NCBI GenBank assembly: GCA_020627525.1
Contig: JAHDGP010000321.1
Coordinates: 1-5,495, forward strand
Direction: 5' to 3'
Source of the DNA: Bacteroidota bacterium
GTDB lineage: Bacteria; Bacteroidota; Bacteroidia; Chitinophagales; UBA2359
Length of the DNA: 5,495 nt
Shown piece by piece: positions 4,647 through 5,495 of the stretch. Each line of letters starts with the position of its first letter. Position 1 is the stretch's first letter. The notes under the pieces were generated by a model. That model did not search any database and was not told the origin of the DNA. It saw only the letters and a program-made list of their open reading frames with translations. Both the position numbers and the translations under genes were made by a program.

Positions 4647-5495
4647 CTATTTCAACTTTATGGTTACTGAATCTTTTGGCATATCAAATTTCTCCATAAT
4701 TTTAGCAATTCTCAAAAGACATCTTGAAGCAGAAATATTGATATGAATAAATAACAAATCATCGTTTAATTCTTTTACTTTATCCCACACTTTTCCTTCA
4801 AAAGTCTTATATCTATTTGAATGATTAACGTTGGCATCAATTATCTCTTTGAGGATGCCCCACTTTAAAATAGTTTCTTCTCTGTTAAACAAATCAAGTT
4901 GGTTGTCTAAAATAAATTCAAAATCAAAATCTGGATTGTTTTTGAGATATTTCAAAAATCGGATTAACACCTCTTGCCAAGTTTTTACTTTTATAACTTT
5001 ATCCTGTATTTGTAATTCTATAGGTTTGTTCCCTTCTGCAATTTCACCTGCGTCTGATTCTAAGGGAGAAAAAGTAGACTTTTCAACAAGCTCAGTATTC
5101 CAATTAGATACTTCTTGTAATGGTTCTGGTAGTGGAAAAGAACCAAGTAACCACTTTATCATATTAGATTGATGCTCCAAAATACTCTGTTCATTCCATT
5201 TCTCACACTTAATTACGTCCAATCTATAATTAAGTGAAGATGTTTCAAGTTTTCTTTTTTTCTCGTCAAATGGTTTATTCCCTATCTCACTATTAAACTC
5301 AGTAAGAATTAAATTTCCAATATTATGCAAGTATTTCTTATGGATTTCATCATAGTTGTCTCCCAATTCCTCCTTCCATTTATCTTCAATTTTTTGGGGC
5401 ATTATGTGCTCAATTGTAACTTTTTTATTACGAAAATCAACTGCTACTTTTGTATTGTTTTCCTCTATCTTACCAAGAATCATTTTCGAGTATTT
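4647..5495 (-). CDS. DUF262/DUF1524-type (GmrSD-like) protein, C-terminal part, cut by window edge
   Basis: The frame is open through the right edge (codons for K-Y-S-K precede the first internal ATG at 5483), so the true start lies outside the window. Numbering from that Met, residues about 15-115 form a DUF1524 HNH-like nuclease domain: TIEHIMPQ with the probable catalytic His26, then YLHNIGNLILT (His53, Asn57), Asn64 and GNKPF (68-72). In GmrSD-type type IV restriction enzymes this domain is paired with an N-terminal DUF262 ParB-like NTPase domain and cuts modified DNA. Here that half is expected outside the window but is not seen. Residues about 150-278 form a further domain that I cannot assign, with pattern KVIKVKTWQEVLIRFLKYL and ISASRCLLRIAKIMEKF near the end. 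The stop is TAG at 4649-4647. A role in defence against phage or foreign DNA is inferred from the family. Confidence 0.88.
   Translation of the reverse strand, partial: KYSKMILGKIEENNTKVAVDFRNKKVTIEHIMPQKIEDKWKEELGDNYDEIHKKYLHNIGNLILTEFNSEIGNKPFDEKKRKLETSSLNYRLDVIKCEKWNEQSILEHQSNMIKWLLGSFPLPEPLQEVSNWNTELVEKSTFSPLESDAGEIAEGNKPIELQIQDKVIKVKTWQEVLIRFLKYLKNNPDFDFEFILDNQLDLFNREETILKWGILKEIIDANVNHSNRYKTFEGKVWDKVKELNDDLLFIHINISASRCLLRIAKIMEKFDMPKDSVTIKLK

Noticed and set aside
4831..5172. 113-codon plus-strand ORF inside the DUF1524 gene
   Set aside because: It is antisense to a recognisable protein, and its serine-rich translation is typical of a complement reading.
232..5495. One operon of all five minus-strand genes
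   Set aside because: Gaps of about 90-344 bp and at least two separate promoters, with unrelated products, argue for independent units.

Overview
The window is AT-rich, with no Shine-Dalgarno-like sites before its genes. At least two genes have the Bacteroidota-type promoter (TTG, about 17-23 nt, TAnnTTTG). Codon use and protein families (an XRE-DUF4870 membrane regulator, an NTF2-like/serine hydrolase fusion, and a 209-residue protein family I associate with Bacteroidota) also point to Bacteroidota, most likely Flavobacteriia or Cytophagia. This is inferred from sequence character only; no marker gene fixes the species.

All five genes lie on the minus strand, so transcription runs from right to left. 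From the right edge they are: (1) the C-terminal part of a DUF262/DUF1524-type (GmrSD-like) protein with its HNH-like nuclease domain, cut by the window edge (4647-5495); (2) an uncharacterised 209-residue protein with its own promoter and a 14-bp perfect palindrome over the -7 element (3915-4544); (3) an XRE helix-turn-helix regulator fused to a three-helix DUF4870-like membrane domain (3273-3812); (4) a secreted NTF2-like plus beta-lactamase-fold serine hydrolase with its own promoter (1728-3170); (5) a short-type citrate/2-methylcitrate synthase (232-1383).

The genes are separated by roughly 57-344 bp and at least two have separate promoters. This therefore looks like a series of single-gene units rather than one operon, and nothing in the window links the five products in one pathway. 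The right end (restriction-like protein, unknown gene, XRE regulator) has the mixed accessory character seen near defence genes. The left end (citrate synthase) is metabolic.

The non-coding DNA holds the two promoters, the 14-bp palindrome, a strong 8-bp-stem inverted repeat in a structured left edge (1-231), an imperfect palindrome in the 344-bp gap (1384-1727), and a 47-bp GC-rich island after the XRE gene. I see no tRNA, rRNA, CRISPR array or insertion sequence. I found no convincing new multi-gene system. The best leads are the truncated GmrSD-like gene with its unassigned C-terminal domain, the palindrome-controlled unknown gene, and the divergent active-site segment of the citrate synthase.
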